A DNA stretch of 64,000 nt, taken from NCBI RefSeq assembly GCF_964355755.1, contig NC_092676.1:1220288-1284287 (forward strand). Direction: 5' to 3'. Made by a program: the position numbers and the translations under genes. The stretch is from Antedon mediterranea. Taxonomy: Eukaryota > Echinodermata > Crinoidea > Comatulida > Antedonidae. The notes beneath the pieces are model-generated. The model did not search any database, was not told where the DNA came from, and saw only the letters and a list, made by a program, of their open reading frames with translations. Below are positions 21,610 to 35,632 of the stretch, one piece after another. The stretch's first letter is position 1. Each line of letters begins with the position of its first letter.

Positions 21610-24494
21610 TTATAGTGGCAACCAAGCTTAAGCTTAAACAATGTTCATGATATTGTATAAGTTTTCGATTTACACAAGCTGACCTGTATTGCGTTAGCAC
21701 GGTTCTATTAATGGAATATATGATATCAGCGCTGATCGTGAATATCACGAACTTGTATCTATCAAATTGATAGTTTTTTCAAGTCGACCAGTCTTCGTGT
21801 TTCATCGACGATATATAACATTCTTTCCGTTTTCAGTTTAAAACGTAATATGGGTTAACGCTTTTATTTTTGACCTATGTTAAGTGTTTCACGTTTAGCG
21901 AATTATAACAGAGTAAATGATCACGACATTTTCCGTCCGCCGCACTTCGCTTCGCTATTGTACACGATGATTTACTATTATCAAGTGTGATGCGGTGTTG
22001 AGGGGAGAGCTGGGGGAGGTGTTTGTTTGTTTATACAAAAATTATTCATACAATGAAATATAGCTCATCGCAGATGGAAACCCAACAACAGAGCGCTAAA
22101 TGCGTATACGCTCGGAAATGCTTTCACAAATCTTATGAAATCGAGCGTCATTTTGTACGACGAGCTCATAATTATTATAATAGCCGCAAACAAAGTTTGA
22201 ATAAAACCCGAACGACAGGTGGCGCTGCATCGCGGTACACAGAGTCATTATGGCGTTGGTTGGTGTACCAGAAAAACGAAATTGGCGCTTTAGAAAATAA
22301 GAAAGATTAGGTAAATTCAACATTAAGATTCCTATAGTAATATATTTCTTACGAAGAGTCATAAAATATGACTTATTTTATGTAAAAATGTTATACCACC
22401 ACACCGTGATATCATGGAATGCATTCATTCATAATAGCTATTTTAGGAACGCGCCTACACACCACACCATTGAGTTATAAATAGGCCTACCTCCCTGCTA
22501 ACACTATACACACATGCAGTGTCAGGATGATACTGTAGGATGGCTAAAATGGTAGAATGAAATTAAAGGTATATGGACGGCTAAAAGAAAAATATGGAAA
22601 ACTAAGTGACGATTATTGCTTTCCATCTTAGATGACAAACACAGTATGTAGTATAATTGGAAAGAACTTGTATGTAAGTTTAGCCAATCTTAACTGGAAC
22701 CATTCAATTAACCCTTTCAATATGTTGTTTTTAGTCTTATTTGACAACCTGTAACATTATATCGAAAATGTATCAATCCAGAATACATTTGAATACGAGA
22801 CAGTTGTTGCTATTGGCTCTTCGAACTGGGTATTATACAGGGTCCCAAATATAATGTTAATGCAGGTAGACTTCTAGTGTTTCATGCATGATTGATAGCG
22901 GCCGGAGGACTAACAGCAAAACAGACCATCGTCTGTGGAAAGTAGTCCAGCACTAATGAACCGTTCCTACGCAATGATGAGATAACTCAAAACTACTGAA
23001 AATGATATATCATTTATATAAACTTGGAAATATTATATTTAGTTTATACTATCCATTCATTAATCAGATTTTTTTTTTAAAGTTGATTTCTTTGCTTGTT
23101 TGGTTGTTATTTATTTGGTGTTGTAAGACTGTTAAAACTTGTTATTTTGTTTGATGTTTTTATTTGTGTTTATTTTAATTGCTATTTCAGTATATATTTG
23201 TTTCCTCATAAGCCAGAATTGGCTGGTCTTGTAAACAAGAGAGTGATTAAATAAATACAAATACAAAATACAAAATATAATTTTTGCTTTAAAATTTAAT
23301 GTTGTTATTTCATACATTGTGACACCAATATCAAGACTCTGTGATTTGAAGTTACGTAGATATATAAACGTCATGCCATATATGTCAAAGGTCACAAAAT
23401 GGAATTTCCGGTCATGTTTCAACAAAATGTTCAAAAAGTGTAAATATAAACATATATATTTTGAATAATTTGACACCAAATACAGCTGTCTACTACAAGC
23501 GGTTACCGACTTTCAAAAATTGGCGGCCATCTTTTTTAACGTCAAATATTTTTAACCTTTGCGGCAGTCCGATTTGGTATATATTTTTTAAAACCATATT
23601 TTATTATAATTCATTAAAAAAGCATTTTCTTGCATTTTTTGGGGGTTAGGCCCTATATTTTCATATTTTGACCCGACTACCGGTACCGGTCATATCCAGC
23701 GAGTAACTCACCAATTGCAGGATGAACAAATAAATACTTATAAAGTATTTCATTTTAAGATTCAAAAGTGACACAACCATGACACTATAAGGTAAGGTTT
23801 GAACCATGTTCTTTGGGAAGCTAAATCTCCAGTACAAAAATATTAATAAAAATAAATCACCTAGTTTATGAAGCCTACAAATATGAAGTGGTTTGCGAAG
23901 CCTACAAAGAAACAACTAAATAAAAACTTGTGTCGGATGGGGAAAAAAAATGTGTAATGTTCTTTCGAATGGAAGAAGATTCGTAAGTTGATTTGATATC
24001 ATTGAAATAAAATAATTGTCTTGTATAATTAGAAAATTCGATACAAATAGTAATATTATCCCCCAGTAGATTACAAATACACCTTCATTTGTACAGCAGC
24101 CACGCACTAATAGTACAAATGCATCAGTGCAGATCTTTTGCATGTGAACTGCAAGAGTATCTAGTCAAGTGTAGTACAAACAATGCTCCCAAGTTTCACA
24201 AAATTATTACAAGATGGGATTTTTTTACACACCTTAAAACTACTGCATGCCCCCTAATGACACCCGTCTGAATAAGAGCGTGACGTAATTTAGATCACTA
24301 ATTTACTTTCGTTTGTATATGGACATAAACAAATTAAAATGTCTGATTATCAAATACCGTAGCATTCTGTAAATGTTTTTTTTTTGTATTACTTGGTTCA
24401 CACTCTACAATACTAAGATACAGGGGCACGTACGCACAACGCACATAATTAGCACTACATTGATGTTGAACACAGTAAAACATACGCGAGTACC
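21610..24494. other. Non-coding stretch, several chance ORFs
   Basis: ORFs of 60-115 codons at 22023-22310 (+), 23132-23479 (-), 23661-23915 (-) and others have AT-biased composition and no recognised motif. A CTCF-like site is at 22211-22226. No gene is called. Confidence 0.5.
22211..22226 (+). promoter_or_regulatory. Weak CTCF-like motif
   Basis: AACGACAGGTGGCGCTG shares CAGGTGGCGCTG with the stronger site at 48788-48806 but lacks the upstream CAC. Binding is inference. Confidence 0.2.
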
Positions 24495-24690
24495 TGCGTG
24501 CATTTCTCACGTATAAAATGCGCTGCATGCATTTCTCACGTATAAAATGCGCTGCGTGAATTTCTCACGTATAACATGCGCTGCGTACATTCTCACTTAC
24601 AAAATACGCACTGCATATAATATAGTAACATAAAATACGCGATGCGTATATTGTCATTTAAAGTACGCGCTGCGTACATTGTACTTGTGA
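24495..24690 (+). repeat. 29-bp tandem repeat decaying rightward
   Basis: Three good units from 24501 (CATTTCTCACGTATAAAATG then CGCTGCATG) are followed by three increasingly diverged ones up to about 24690 that keep ...GCGCTGCGTACATT. CpG-rich within AT-rich surroundings. Confidence 0.85.
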
Positions 24691-27104
24691 AATGATTTAT
24701 AGTTATTTAATATTAAATTATGAAACATTGTTAACACACATTTTTTTTTGTAAAACCTGATAAATACAATATCGTCAATTAGTGTCGAGTTTTTGGTAAC
24801 AAACAAAAAACTCGAACGGTGGTCAAATACAAAATGTAGGTATCAATTTGAACTTTTAAAACCTGTGATATTTAAAAGTCAGACATGTTTCAATTAAAAT
24901 ATTTGTTCAGTTATAAACATATATTTTTCAAAAACCATTTAAAATATGACTAGTAACAAAATGACTTAAAGGTACAAAGTGTACCACGTGACCCGGTTAA
25001 TGAGGCGACATTCGCCATTAAGACACTTGAAATAAACATTATATCTTAGTGATTGAATGTGTACTCATGTAGAAAAGACTTAGAATCGTCAGTTATACAG
25101 GTTTAAAATATCACTAGATACAAATGATATAGTCATTCGATACGGGAGTTTGAAGTCGAATATACCACGAATGCGATGCAACGCTCGTTTGCGTACGCTT
25201 CGCAAAATAATGTCAAAAATCATTGGGTTTATGTATGAAACAATTATATCTCTCAGCATCAGATAAGTATTTTTCCAATTCATTATGTACTCGATCGCTC
25301 ACAAATGAAATTTCACACCACGATTCATACAGTTCGTCGTATACAATTATAACTATTTTACGTGTGTAATGTAATCCACTCGCTGCTATGTTTTTATTTC
25401 TCCACTTTTTATGACAACTAAGAGGGTAGGATTTATGACCTCGATTCTTTTTAAACGATACTTTTAAAAATTAAGATTAAAAGAGGGTGTATATAATATC
25501 CATAAATATATTGCCTTATCTCATGATTTAATATTTCAACTTGTATGAATTAATACAGTATTTTATAATAAATATAAGTAATGTTAATGAATCGTACAAA
25601 TTACAAGACTCGGCTAATTTCTGGTCGAAAAACCTCATATCACCTCCTGCTACGCAATTATTAGAATCCTACACATTTATATAGCATTGCTATAAAATGT
25701 ATGACAATGGCGTACTACACCTCTTAAATACAGAATCACACATTGTAAGATGACCAGATAATAATGTATACCAATTTAGAGTCCTACAATAATTGTAAAA
25801 AATAGAGGATGTGTGGAAAGTTCTTGAATGATGATAAAAACAATGGCCGCGGCGAACTGGTTGGGGTGTGGATTTGTCATAAGACAAGGTTGTCGATGTA
25901 TGAGGCACACATCGATTTTAATAATCGTATTAGTATTTGTGTATAGTATCTGTCCGTTAGTCTGTATTGCCAGCTGTCTTGACCACAAGAATGGATGGCT
26001 TCACACGACAACGTGTTCTTTATGGTCAGTTTACGACTTTACTTTGAAAATAGAAAACAATGGTAATAATACGTAAGAGTTAATTATAGCAGACATAACT
26101 AAATTAACAAAACGCAGATGGTACGTGGGATACTTTTCCGAAACTTAGACGTAACTCGAAAAGAAAGTTGTTTTCCGTATAAGCCGTCAATCTGAACATT
26201 CTACAGTGACTGTGTTTCTCAGTAGTTAGTTCTGGGGATCCTGTACGCGATCGCATCCTGTGCCGCGCCTCTGCACAACGTAACGCAGTGATGTACGCGC
26301 AACGCAAGTAGGCCTCATTTTTAACCAATCACTGACGAAGGATCATAAACTGTCGTTTGGGATTTGGTTTAGAATTATTTGAGTTGCGCATCCGATCGCT
26401 TGCGTCGAATCGTTGTGGGAGAAGCAAACTCAATTGTTCTTCTATCAATTTACGCTAAAGTAAAAAGAAACTCTCAATTGATCGTTAAATTTCAGATCGC
26501 CACACACATGTCCAGCTGTTACCATAGAAACAATCTCTTAGTTTCTATCTAATCAATAGCAAACCAGTAATAACGATTATGTCACACGACTAGGCCTACA
26601 TCAACTTTAGACAATAAACTAAATAATACATCAATTATTATATTATATATATATATTATTATATTTTAGAATATCAGATCCTACAAAAATAAATATGGTA
26701 TGGTCACTCGAAGGTCAATACAAAGACTGACACGTGACACAGATAAAACAGAAACAAAACAATTTCGGACTTCCTAAGAAATCGTATGAAAGATACAACA
26801 CTAAAGACCGTTCTTCCAGATGATGTGTCCAAAAATAAAGTAAATTACATTTCTTTGTATTGTGTACTTTCGAAGGCCAAAATGCGTATCTATTTTTCAA
26901 GGTCTCTATATGGAGCCAACCATGACACTAAACAATAAGACTGAGGTAAACAATAAACAAAAACAATGTGATCAGTCTTATGCATTCGTTTTCGATTTTA
27001 AGAGCATGCGAAAATTATATTTTTAGAAAATACAAATAATGACGTCAGATTTTCCAGGTGTTGCGTGATTTGACGATTTCCACTTTTTTTATATAACACG
27101 TCAT
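24691..27104. other. Non-coding stretch with a CpG-rich decayed element
   Basis: At about 26235-26330 there is a CpG-rich block with CAACGTAACGCAGTGATGTACG, CGCAACGCAAG and AACCAATCAC, resembling a heavily decayed family-B element. ORFs at 25690-26076 and 26104-26328 are not recognisable proteins. Confidence 0.4.
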
Positions 27105-27114
27105 GTCACGTGAC
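27105..27114. promoter_or_regulatory. GTCACGTGAC palindrome, copy 2
   Basis: Perfect copy of the 10-bp E-box palindrome found at 12111-12120 and 36985-36994. CACGTG cores also occur at about 27622 and 27641. Confidence 0.35.
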
Positions 27115-28179
27115 GGTATCCTATGATTGACAGCAATAATTCTATCTAGGATTTTTATTTTATGTTTATTATATGAATGAAAGTGTAATTGATAATACAA
27201 TTTTGTGTAATTAATAAAATTAAATTTAATAATTAAACTAAAAGACAGCAAAATGTACTCGTAGCTGAGATTGCTCTCTACTTTACTAAAACCGGGTTAA
27301 ATGTCAGTGATATGTATTTGTTTGTCCATGAACAATAATCTCTCTTTGTTTTGTGTTACAGTGGCCTATTTTCAATAATCATTAAATTACTCTGGACCTC
27401 CTAATTTATCCTATTTTATTAAAAATAATATGTATTGCAGTAATCCTGAACGCGAGAAAATCGTTTTACTAGCGATGGCTGTACGAAACGCCCTAGCTCA
27501 GTACACTTCAATAATTGACAATGAAAAATTAATTATCTTTTCGTGTGAAATTATATTATTGCCTAGAACAAGCAAGTGTTAAATCTAACGGCAAGGGAAG
27601 GCTATTTGTTCCGCGTATAGTTGCACGTGTGTTGGTCACGTGTTTTCTTTCAGCGCACAAGTCATAAACTTGATCAAAACACAATTGGTGTTTAAAATCA
27701 AATTCATCTCAATTCAATTTATTATTGAAAGATGACGATTTTTAAGGGTATATGGAGATAGTTAGATTTAAATTACACATTATTAATAAGTGTGGAAAAT
27801 CTAACGAGGCATGATTTAAAAAAATACTTACATAATGCAGTTCCTAACGCTTCAGTATCAGACTTATTTATTTCCAAAACAATAAAAGTCGCATAAAATT
27901 GATCCTAAATCCAATGATAAACACATACACTCTGTAAAGGAGAAGTTATAATTAATTGTTTTATTTATAGTATTGTGTGTGCTTTTTTTAAAATAACCGA
28001 TAGGATATCGTATAAACAATAGACAATGCAGAACAGTGGTAGATTATGAACACCAAATTGACAATTTGAAAAACGAACTTTTAACCTCAATTAAAAAGGC
28101 AAAATCATCCATTCATTTTCATACGCACACATCAACAGCAGTTTTTTGCTAAGTGAAGTTGTCCAATCGAAATTAGGCT
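27115..28179. other. Non-coding spacer
   Basis: AT-rich, no gene recognised. Confidence 0.45.
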
Positions 28180-28700
28180 TATATAGTACACCTAGGCCTA
28201 GCCTAATTATAAACAAACAAAACTCATTTATTATAAAGATAGTAGTAGGGCCTAGACGATGTCCTTCCACACAGCAGCAGAAACTAGACATAGGCCTACC
28301 CTAGTCCTAACTTAGGCTAGTTAGTAGGAGAGTATATGCAAATAAATAGACTTAGCTAGCCTCGCTCTACTACTACAGCTAGTTTTAGTAGTATTGTACT
28401 GTAACTTAACTAAGTAATACTACGTTAAAAATCAATGAAAAAATATATACAAATAAAAAAAACAATTAAATGTTATTGGCTTATTTATTATAAAATATAT
28501 ACGAGCTAGGCCATACTAACTATGGCCAAAGCTGGCAAGGAAGGTCCGACGAGTCGTCGAGACAGCCATATGCCTATTACACAGTAGCAACACGCGGAGC
28601 ATATGGCAGGGAGGGTGGGTGGAGAATGTGTAGGCATATAGGAGGCCTACTAGGCCTAGCTAGGTATTAGGGCTTAGGCTAGTCCTAGCTAAACGTCATT
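28180..28700. other. CTAG/CCTA-rich domain
   Basis: Dense TAGGCCTA, CTAGGC, TAGCTAG and CCTAG words occur at 28185-28210, 28245-28325, 28355-28390 and 28640-28695. An inverted pair, GCCATATGC (about 28564) and GCATATGGC (about 28597), sits inside. A 66-codon minus-strand ORF overlaps the left part but has no recognised motif. Function unknown; an unannotated first exon or promoter cannot be excluded. Confidence 0.4.
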
Positions 28701-29853
28701 TTCTTTTGAGCAGAAAGACACGCACAGTTATATTAACAAACTAAAACACTACAAGTATAAAACTTACATAATTATCATACATTATATTGCGATAGATAGT
28801 TAGGTGGAATGTCTGAAAATGCAAACAAAAACATGTTGTCTTTTTCGTCGTGACGTGTATGCTGCATGCACATGTCGTATGTACAACGTCGTGCGTCCCG
28901 CGTGTGACGTTTGAAGTGTGCGCGTACGTCTAAACCAAATCATAAAAAAGGCACTGAAAACAAAGATTATTAAAAATATAAATTTTAGTTTCAAGTTTAA
29001 AATTGATTGATAAATATTCTACAGACGGTCAGTTACTTATTCACGGTTGTTTTTCTGCATTTTTCGAAATGAACAAAACACATGCTATCATCTTAGCATG
29101 CAGCCAATCTCATCATCGCAATAATTGATACATAGGTCTATGACAGCCTAAAATAAACTCATCCCTACATAATCAAGTAGCCACACAAACTTGTGTACTT
29201 ATAAATTATCGGTCAATGGTTTTCTTATTGGTCAATAGTTTTTTAACAGCATGACGTCATCGAAATTCGCTAACTTTTATACTAACGTAGCAACTCGTTA
29301 ACTGATTCTTTATAATGAATATACGTCATCTTGTTTGTAATATTGTATTATATGAAATGTTCATTTACGAACACACACAATTTTCATCAGTATCTGCTGT
29401 ATGACAAATCAGAATAAGCGAATAGTATAACAATGTACCACCGCTTATTGTGTGAGAATCAAAATAGCTAAATGATTTACAACAAAATATTAGTCATGGC
29501 CAGCGCGTAATTGTTACCAAGGGTACTGCATTAATTTGCATAATGAGCGCAAGTTATTTGAATGGCATCCATATATATGTTTGTGTCTCTGTAAATTATC
29601 CCTTAATATCACATTAATCACAAATCGTTTAATATCAACCACCGCCCGGTAAACAGAATACACATGTGCATACATGTGTTGCATACGTGCATCTGTATCT
29701 AAGCCTGCTGCACGTACGGTGTGTCACGTATAAAAAGTCGTCTGCTCTATGAAATGGGGCGCAAAAGGGTGTCGTCACACACGAAGCTCAACATACAGCG
29801 GGAATTAAGGATGGCTTACTCTGCATACCGAAAATCTAAGTGATACATAATAC
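28701..29853. other. Non-coding spacer with an octamer site
   Basis: TTAATTTGCATAATGA at about 29531-29546 holds the POU octamer ATTTGCAT with an adjoining CATAAT. No gene recognised. Confidence 0.4.
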
Positions 29854-30080
29854 GATGACGTTACAAACAATTTGACACGCGCGCTCAATTTCTGATAGTA
29901 CCGTACAACATTTGCACGCGGACGTCAATTTTACGCGGAGCCATTTACACGTGACGGATGATACGCCAATGATGACGTTACAAATAATTTGACACGCGCG
30001 CTCAAATTCTGATAGTAGCGAACATCATTTGAACGCGCATGACAATTTTACGCGGAACCATTTACACGTGACGCACACGT
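29854..30080 (+). repeat. 117-bp tandem duplication, CpG-rich
   Basis: Two copies start GATGACGTTACAAA at 29854 and 29971 and share ATTTGACACGCGCGCTCAA, ...TTTTACGCGGA and CCATTTACACGTGACG. They differ by scattered substitutions. A TGACGTTA/TGACGTAC half-CRE-like word recurs at the edges. Confidence 0.9.
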
Positions 30081-31210
30081 AGCCTACATTTTACAATGAC
30101 GTACACGTTACACAAACAACCAATCGGATTCTGTGAATGTTGAATAGACCTACTGTAATAAGCGCGATCACGATGCTTTTATATTAGAATGCAATCTGAA
30201 TTGATACGGACAAGAGGTATGACAACGATCGTGGCAGCAGCAGCAATGTTTTACCCGTAGCGCTGCTGTGTGAGGAGCGTGATGCAATTCTACGCATGTT
30301 TGAACAAATCTGATCGATGCTGTTGATGATATAATGTGCGCAAATAGGTGTCATTGAAATCCACACGGTGTTCATGCTAACGATATGTTCTCAACCAGTG
30401 TTAATTACGTCTAAGTTAATCTCGTTTACTGCACAATTGCTTTTATATTGCATACAGGGCAAGCAAAGGTGGTCCACGAAGGCGATGCTTTTGGGATAAT
30501 GGCGACATTGAGCATCATAGTCCTACATTCCGTCTTTAAACTTGAGAACGTTAAATAATGCATTATCCTCGGGAGTGAGAGTGAGTATAACAAAATAATA
30601 AAAAATCCCATTAACTAGAAGAAAAACACAACATGTAGGCTACACACACGGGCTATTTTGTCTTCCAATTAGCAGATTGTATTTTAATATACTACGTATA
30701 GCATGTCCCGTATAAACGCACCTTTAGGATATTGATTCGTGAAAATTGTAAAATCACATTAAAAAACAGAGGTTTTTAAAACGTTAAGTTCCTTTACATC
30801 ATGAGCTTAAAAGCATTTCTGTATCGCTGTTTATCGTTGATTCGACGGGTAAAAAAGGTTGCCAGAGGCTTCAATGACATTATAGTCTTTGCGGTCTAAA
30901 TAAAATAGATTTGTGGAAGCATTACTTGGCAGCTTAAAGTATGACTCCTCATGTAGTCATCAACAATCAAGCTTTTTAATTGTTTCTGTACTTTTTATTT
31001 TATCTGTGTGCAGACTTTAAAAATAAAGGCATCTATAGTTTTAATAAACATTTATATTCATTTCATTTGTATATCTAATGCACGCGCGTTATATGCGTAA
31101 ACATGATATAACGCTCGTGTACTATTATTATCCGAATATTAACGCACGCGTACAAATACCGCAATAGTATCAACATTCTAACACGCATGTTAAAGCGTAT
31201 CTATTTGTAA
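30081..31210. other. Non-coding spacer
   Basis: A CAGCAGC...GCTGCTG inverted pair is near 30234-30269. Otherwise nothing identifiable. Confidence 0.45.
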
Positions 31211-31335
31211 GCGCGTCGTGTGTTTGATAGAAAGTGCGCGTCGTGTGTTTGATAGAAAGTGCGCGTCGTGTGTTTGGTAGAAAGTGCGCGTCGTGTGTTT
31301 GATAGAAAGTGCGCGTCGTGTGTTTGATAGAAAGT
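31211..31335 (+). repeat. 25-bp tandem repeat, exactly 5 units
   Basis: Units of GCGCGTCGTGTGTTTGATAG plus AAAGT, with a single A-to-G change in unit 3. A short sixth fragment follows. The overlapping minus-strand 63-codon ORF is a repeat artefact. Confidence 0.97.
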
Positions 31336-32328
31336 ACGCGCTGGTTGAAGGCCCGTCGCGGCGTGTAATACAGTCAGTCAATGACCTGCCTTTAGGACAA
31401 GTTACATCGTGATGTGTGTATTTACATCTTTCAGGTTATCCATCAATTTATGTATCTATCCATCAATTTATTTATGTATATCAATCTCTTTATATATCTT
31501 CATCCGTCATTTCATCTATCCGGTTTAATTTTAGGCCTATCTTCTTGAAGGTTCGCTTTCTTAGAATAGTAAATGATATCATTAGGTAACATTACGTTGA
31601 ACAATTGTGTCTAAAAATTTAGGAAAATTAAATGTCTGCAAAGTGCTACTACGCGCGTTGCATCCAAATAAAATAACCGTTGACGTCACTAGGGCCTAGT
31701 CATAATTATACTAAACTAAAGTTATTGTTATTATTGTATTCTTATGCTCAATAAATATGATATAGTTTAATTTTTTGTTTCAATTGTTCCGCAGTATGAA
31801 ATCATAACAATGTTTGACGCGCGTGTTCAAACATTGATAATACTTCTGTACGCGCGCGCCTAACTTTTGTGCTTATTTATGACATTATAATGTCATAGTA
31901 AATAATAATATTAATCGATAGAAGTATTTGTTAGTATTAGCAAAGATAGTTTTAGCTTCGTTGAATGCGAGTATAATTTTCTACAGCACAAAATAACGTA
32001 GGCCTTTTGACGTTAGTATTTTAAGCACGTGCTGTAGTTTCTATGGTAACGTTATTTTAAGGCTTAAATCGCTTCGATTAGTCCAACATATGGTTTTATT
32101 TTACGATTTATAAATCTATATTGCTATACTGTTACAACATAATTGTACTGCTTTTATTTTTAAATGTTGTGTGACTGTATCTTCCATATACCCCTTCCAG
32201 TCGGGAGGAAAATATTGAGATTTTATACAGTAGTCTAATCATGGGATAATAAACAACTGTTATTTTTACGTATGGTTAATAATAGACTAATTTCAGCACT
32301 TTTCACACATGACGTTCAGGTAACCTCT
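31336..32328. other. Non-coding spacer
   Basis: Scattered CpG-rich words (CTACGCGCGTTG near 31651, GTACGCGCGCGCC near 31848) lie in AT-rich DNA. No gene. Confidence 0.45.
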
Positions 32329-32530
32329 CCTACGCGCGTCTCAACAAACGCTTTTATGTTGCGTTTGCGTGGATTACGTAACTGCGCACATCTCAACATA
32401 CGCGTTTATTTCGCGTTTGCGTGGATTACGTAACTGCGCACGTCTCAACGTACGCGTTTATGTTGCGTTTTCGTGGATTACGTAACTGCGCAAGTCTCAA
32501 CGTACCCTTTTATGTTGCGTTTGCGCGGAT
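32329..32530 (+). repeat. 52-bp tandem repeat, about 4 units, CpG-rich
   Basis: The GCGTTTGCGTGGATTACGTA motif starts at 32361, 32413, 32465 and (diverged) 32517, a constant 52-bp period. Each unit also carries CTGCGCA and TCTCAACGTACGCG. Confidence 0.93.
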
Positions 32531-35453
32531 GACTTAACCTGGTGACAAGGTCAACCCTGTATATTTTCTACAACATTATTATGTTATCTTGTGATATCTT
32601 GCCTATAAATATCCGAATTTACTTATTTAGTACTATAGCGCCTACCATGAGAGCACACGTGATCTCAGTCAATAGGCCTACATCATATTGATCACATGAT
32701 CTAAGTTTAATGTTGTTACATTCATTTTATATCATTTAATTTTCTGAAAAAAAACACAAAAAGACTCGAAATCAACCTATAACGTAATCAAGATAATAGT
32801 CTAGTTATTTAGAATTAGAACTTTGATTTGATTTCTTTAAATGTAAAGCATTTCTTTCTAAAATATATAATTATTTAACTATAAAAGCAACATGCAACGT
32901 AACATGGCAATGGTTGTTGCTATAGACAAGAAGTCTTAAACTAGAATTTAAATTTGGTTTCTAAAAGTGAAGAATTTCTTTCTAAATATAAAATTAGTTG
33001 TCTGGTTTAATTTTAAATTCCAGAGGGTTTTGGAAGAATTGTCATCTGTCATCACCTCGGATGTGATAGCGTTTGACAATGTAACCCAGAAAGATTAAGA
33101 AAAAGTTAAATTAAATAAAATCTGACTGCAGCTACATCAAGTTAAGAAAAATGTTATCTGAATGATACCTCATATGATAGCTTCATCATAATTTATCTTT
33201 AAAAATGCTACTATACCAAAGTAAAGAGATTTTTTCAAAACACAAACGCGTGATATAGTGTTCTCTCGACGCTGCTATCGAGTCAAAAAGTCATTTTGAG
33301 CACAGCAGGTTATAATCGTGTTCGCATTATCACTGACTATAAATGTGGGCATCTTGAATTCTAAGCCTTCGGGTGGCTAGGCTATAATTGGTGACGGTCG
33401 GACGTGCGCGCCTGCCATTCGTGGTGGGTGTGTGTATATCAGCTTAGTCCATAAAATATGCAGTAGGCCTAATAATTTAAAATACATGATTTATTATATT
33501 AGCCTATTAATTGTGTAGATCATCCACATAGATACAATTGTATTAAAATCAGTAATTTTAAAATGAACTGTGGCCAGAATAATAAAGCGCCACACAACAG
33601 CTTGTCACGCATGCGTAACAACAAGAGCTCGGTCACTATATAATCCGTTTCTGGAGTACTGGACAGTGTGTGTAGAATATTAATTATATATTTTAAAAAA
33701 TACGATGCCGTTAAATGGAATCTGGGTAGTTAAAACGTCATTATCAATCCCTATGACAATTGATACGATTTTTAAAATGAACTTTTGATTTTAGAAAACC
33801 AAAGTTCCTCTACTGTCTTTAGTGCCTACTGTCCCTCAAAAGTAGACGCGTGCGTACATGTATCGTTATACGCGCTACACAAAATAACCAATCATATTCG
33901 ATATTCGTCAGTTATGTTAATTAGCAACGTGTATTATTATTTAAACTAACAACATCCGCATACACCTATTTGATTTAACTTTCTTTTTTATTTTATTATT
34001 TTATTAAAATTAGTGTTAATATTTGCAATTCGTTTTTAGTGAATAGCAAACGTATCGCAACAAAAATAATCAATTATTTTATGACCACCAAAATAGATTA
34101 TGAATGAAGGCGATGCGTTGTGGTTCGGCTGGGAAAGCACCGCGTGTTTGACATCTTTGTGTCATGGTGGCCTAATAAAAAATACGTTACTGATCAAGCA
34201 AAGCAGGCACCTGTTGTTGATTTCACAATTATTATTACCTCATGGCAGCAAAAAAATATTGTTATTAATTATCAAAGCATCTTTTTCCAGTTTAATTGTT
34301 GAGTTTTTTTGAACAAAAAAAATGTTTTTTAAAAATAATTTAATCCCAAAACTTTAACCAGTATATAACGAAATATTGCTTATTAACAAATATTTATACT
34401 TTAAATTACAATATCTATTTCCTTTATTCTTATATAACTTAATATTACGTGGAGAGATTTTGCAGAATAAAAGACATTTTTGGAAAAGAATGCAATATCG
34501 ATGACCTTTGAACCCGATTACGTCACTAACTTGGCTGATAAACTGAATTAAACCACAGTGTATTCTACTTTGTAATTACTAAATCCACTACAATGTTTAG
34601 GTCTAATTCTACAATACATGACCGCAACAAGAAATATCTTAATGATTTTAGTTTCTAATTGATCATTCATTTAATATTTGTATACGAACGCAAATCAAAT
34701 TTTGTTATTCATTGTTCCCCGCTAAAAATGAATTTGCTATCGTAAATTGCTAATACTATCAATTTTATTAATTCATTTTGTTGAATTAATGAACGGTATT
34801 CAATCAATTAAAAATCTACTTTATATCAAAAGTTAGGCCTGCAGCGATCTGATCTGATCGCGGAGATGGGAGTATATCGCTTTTTTCAGGAAAAGAACCA
34901 AGGTCGTGGTAATATGATGAAATGCAAGGGTGATACGTGTGTCTTGTATTTAACCATTCGTAAGTCTTTAACTTGTTTACTATTCATATATTCTGTACAG
35001 TAACTTACATCACCTACTATGTATATCTTTAGGCAAGAGAATGCATCATAACAAAAAGTCGCGACGCTACATAAAAGTACACAAAAGGGTGAAACTATTT
35101 TTAAAAAGTAGTATTATACTGGAGGTACACTATAAGGGATAATGTAGGCGCTTTCGATTTGAGAGGACCTAATGTTATGTTGTATAAATAGAGGAAATTA
35201 GGGACTTTCTTTCTCATAGATGCGGCAAAGTTTCACCGCCGCAATAAGTTGATAGTCCAGGACCAGGTCCTATCGCCGCAAATCGAACTCCGTGACGCTC
35301 TTACCGCGACGGCGCATCACTACAGAAAGAATGCTCTGTTAAAAGCATAGAGATCAGGAATATGAGTGGTTGGTTGCTAGTGACGTAATAGATCCTTACT
35401 CCTCAAACCCCAGTAGTACCCATCCTCATTACGTAATCACACATGGTATCTTA
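32531..35453. other. Non-coding stretch
   Basis: No gene recognised. ORFs at 34100-34312 are not protein-like. At 35210-35340 a GC-richer block contains the inverted AGGACC-A-GGTCCT and, on the minus strand, a B-box-like GAGTTCGATTT; it may be a decayed tRNA-derived repeat. Confidence 0.4.
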
Positions 35454-35632
35454 AGCGTGGTTCCCACTAGCGACGCAACGCAAGGACGTAACGCAACGCA
35501 AAAGAATTGACCAATCACAAGCGATGGCTTATTCGCTTGTGATTGCTAACTGTCTATAACTTTGCTTGTCATTGGTTAAAACGCTTGCGTTGCGTTTACG
35601 TCCTTGCGTTACGTTCTAGTGGGAACCAAGCT
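35454..35632. mobile_element. Family-B MITE, most complete copy
   Basis: 179 bp, almost palindromic. The left end is AGCGTGGTTCCCACTAG and the right end CTAGTGGGAACCAAGCT. Inner arms are CGCAAGGACGTAACGCAACG and CGTTGCGTTTACGTCCTTGC. The core contains TTGACCAATCACAAGC and its near complement. It is flanked by TTA on both sides (35451-35453 and 35633-35635), a 3-bp target duplication of the TWA type used by PIF/Harbinger elements. No ORF, so it is non-autonomous. Confidence 0.88.

Noticed and set aside
22023-22310. 95-codon + strand ORF
   Set aside because: Higher charge than most chance ORFs here, but no domain is recognised and the overlapping minus frame is equally open.
35210-35340. Minus-strand tRNA gene
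   Set aside because: A B-box-like GAGTTCGATTT is present but no cloverleaf can be drawn.
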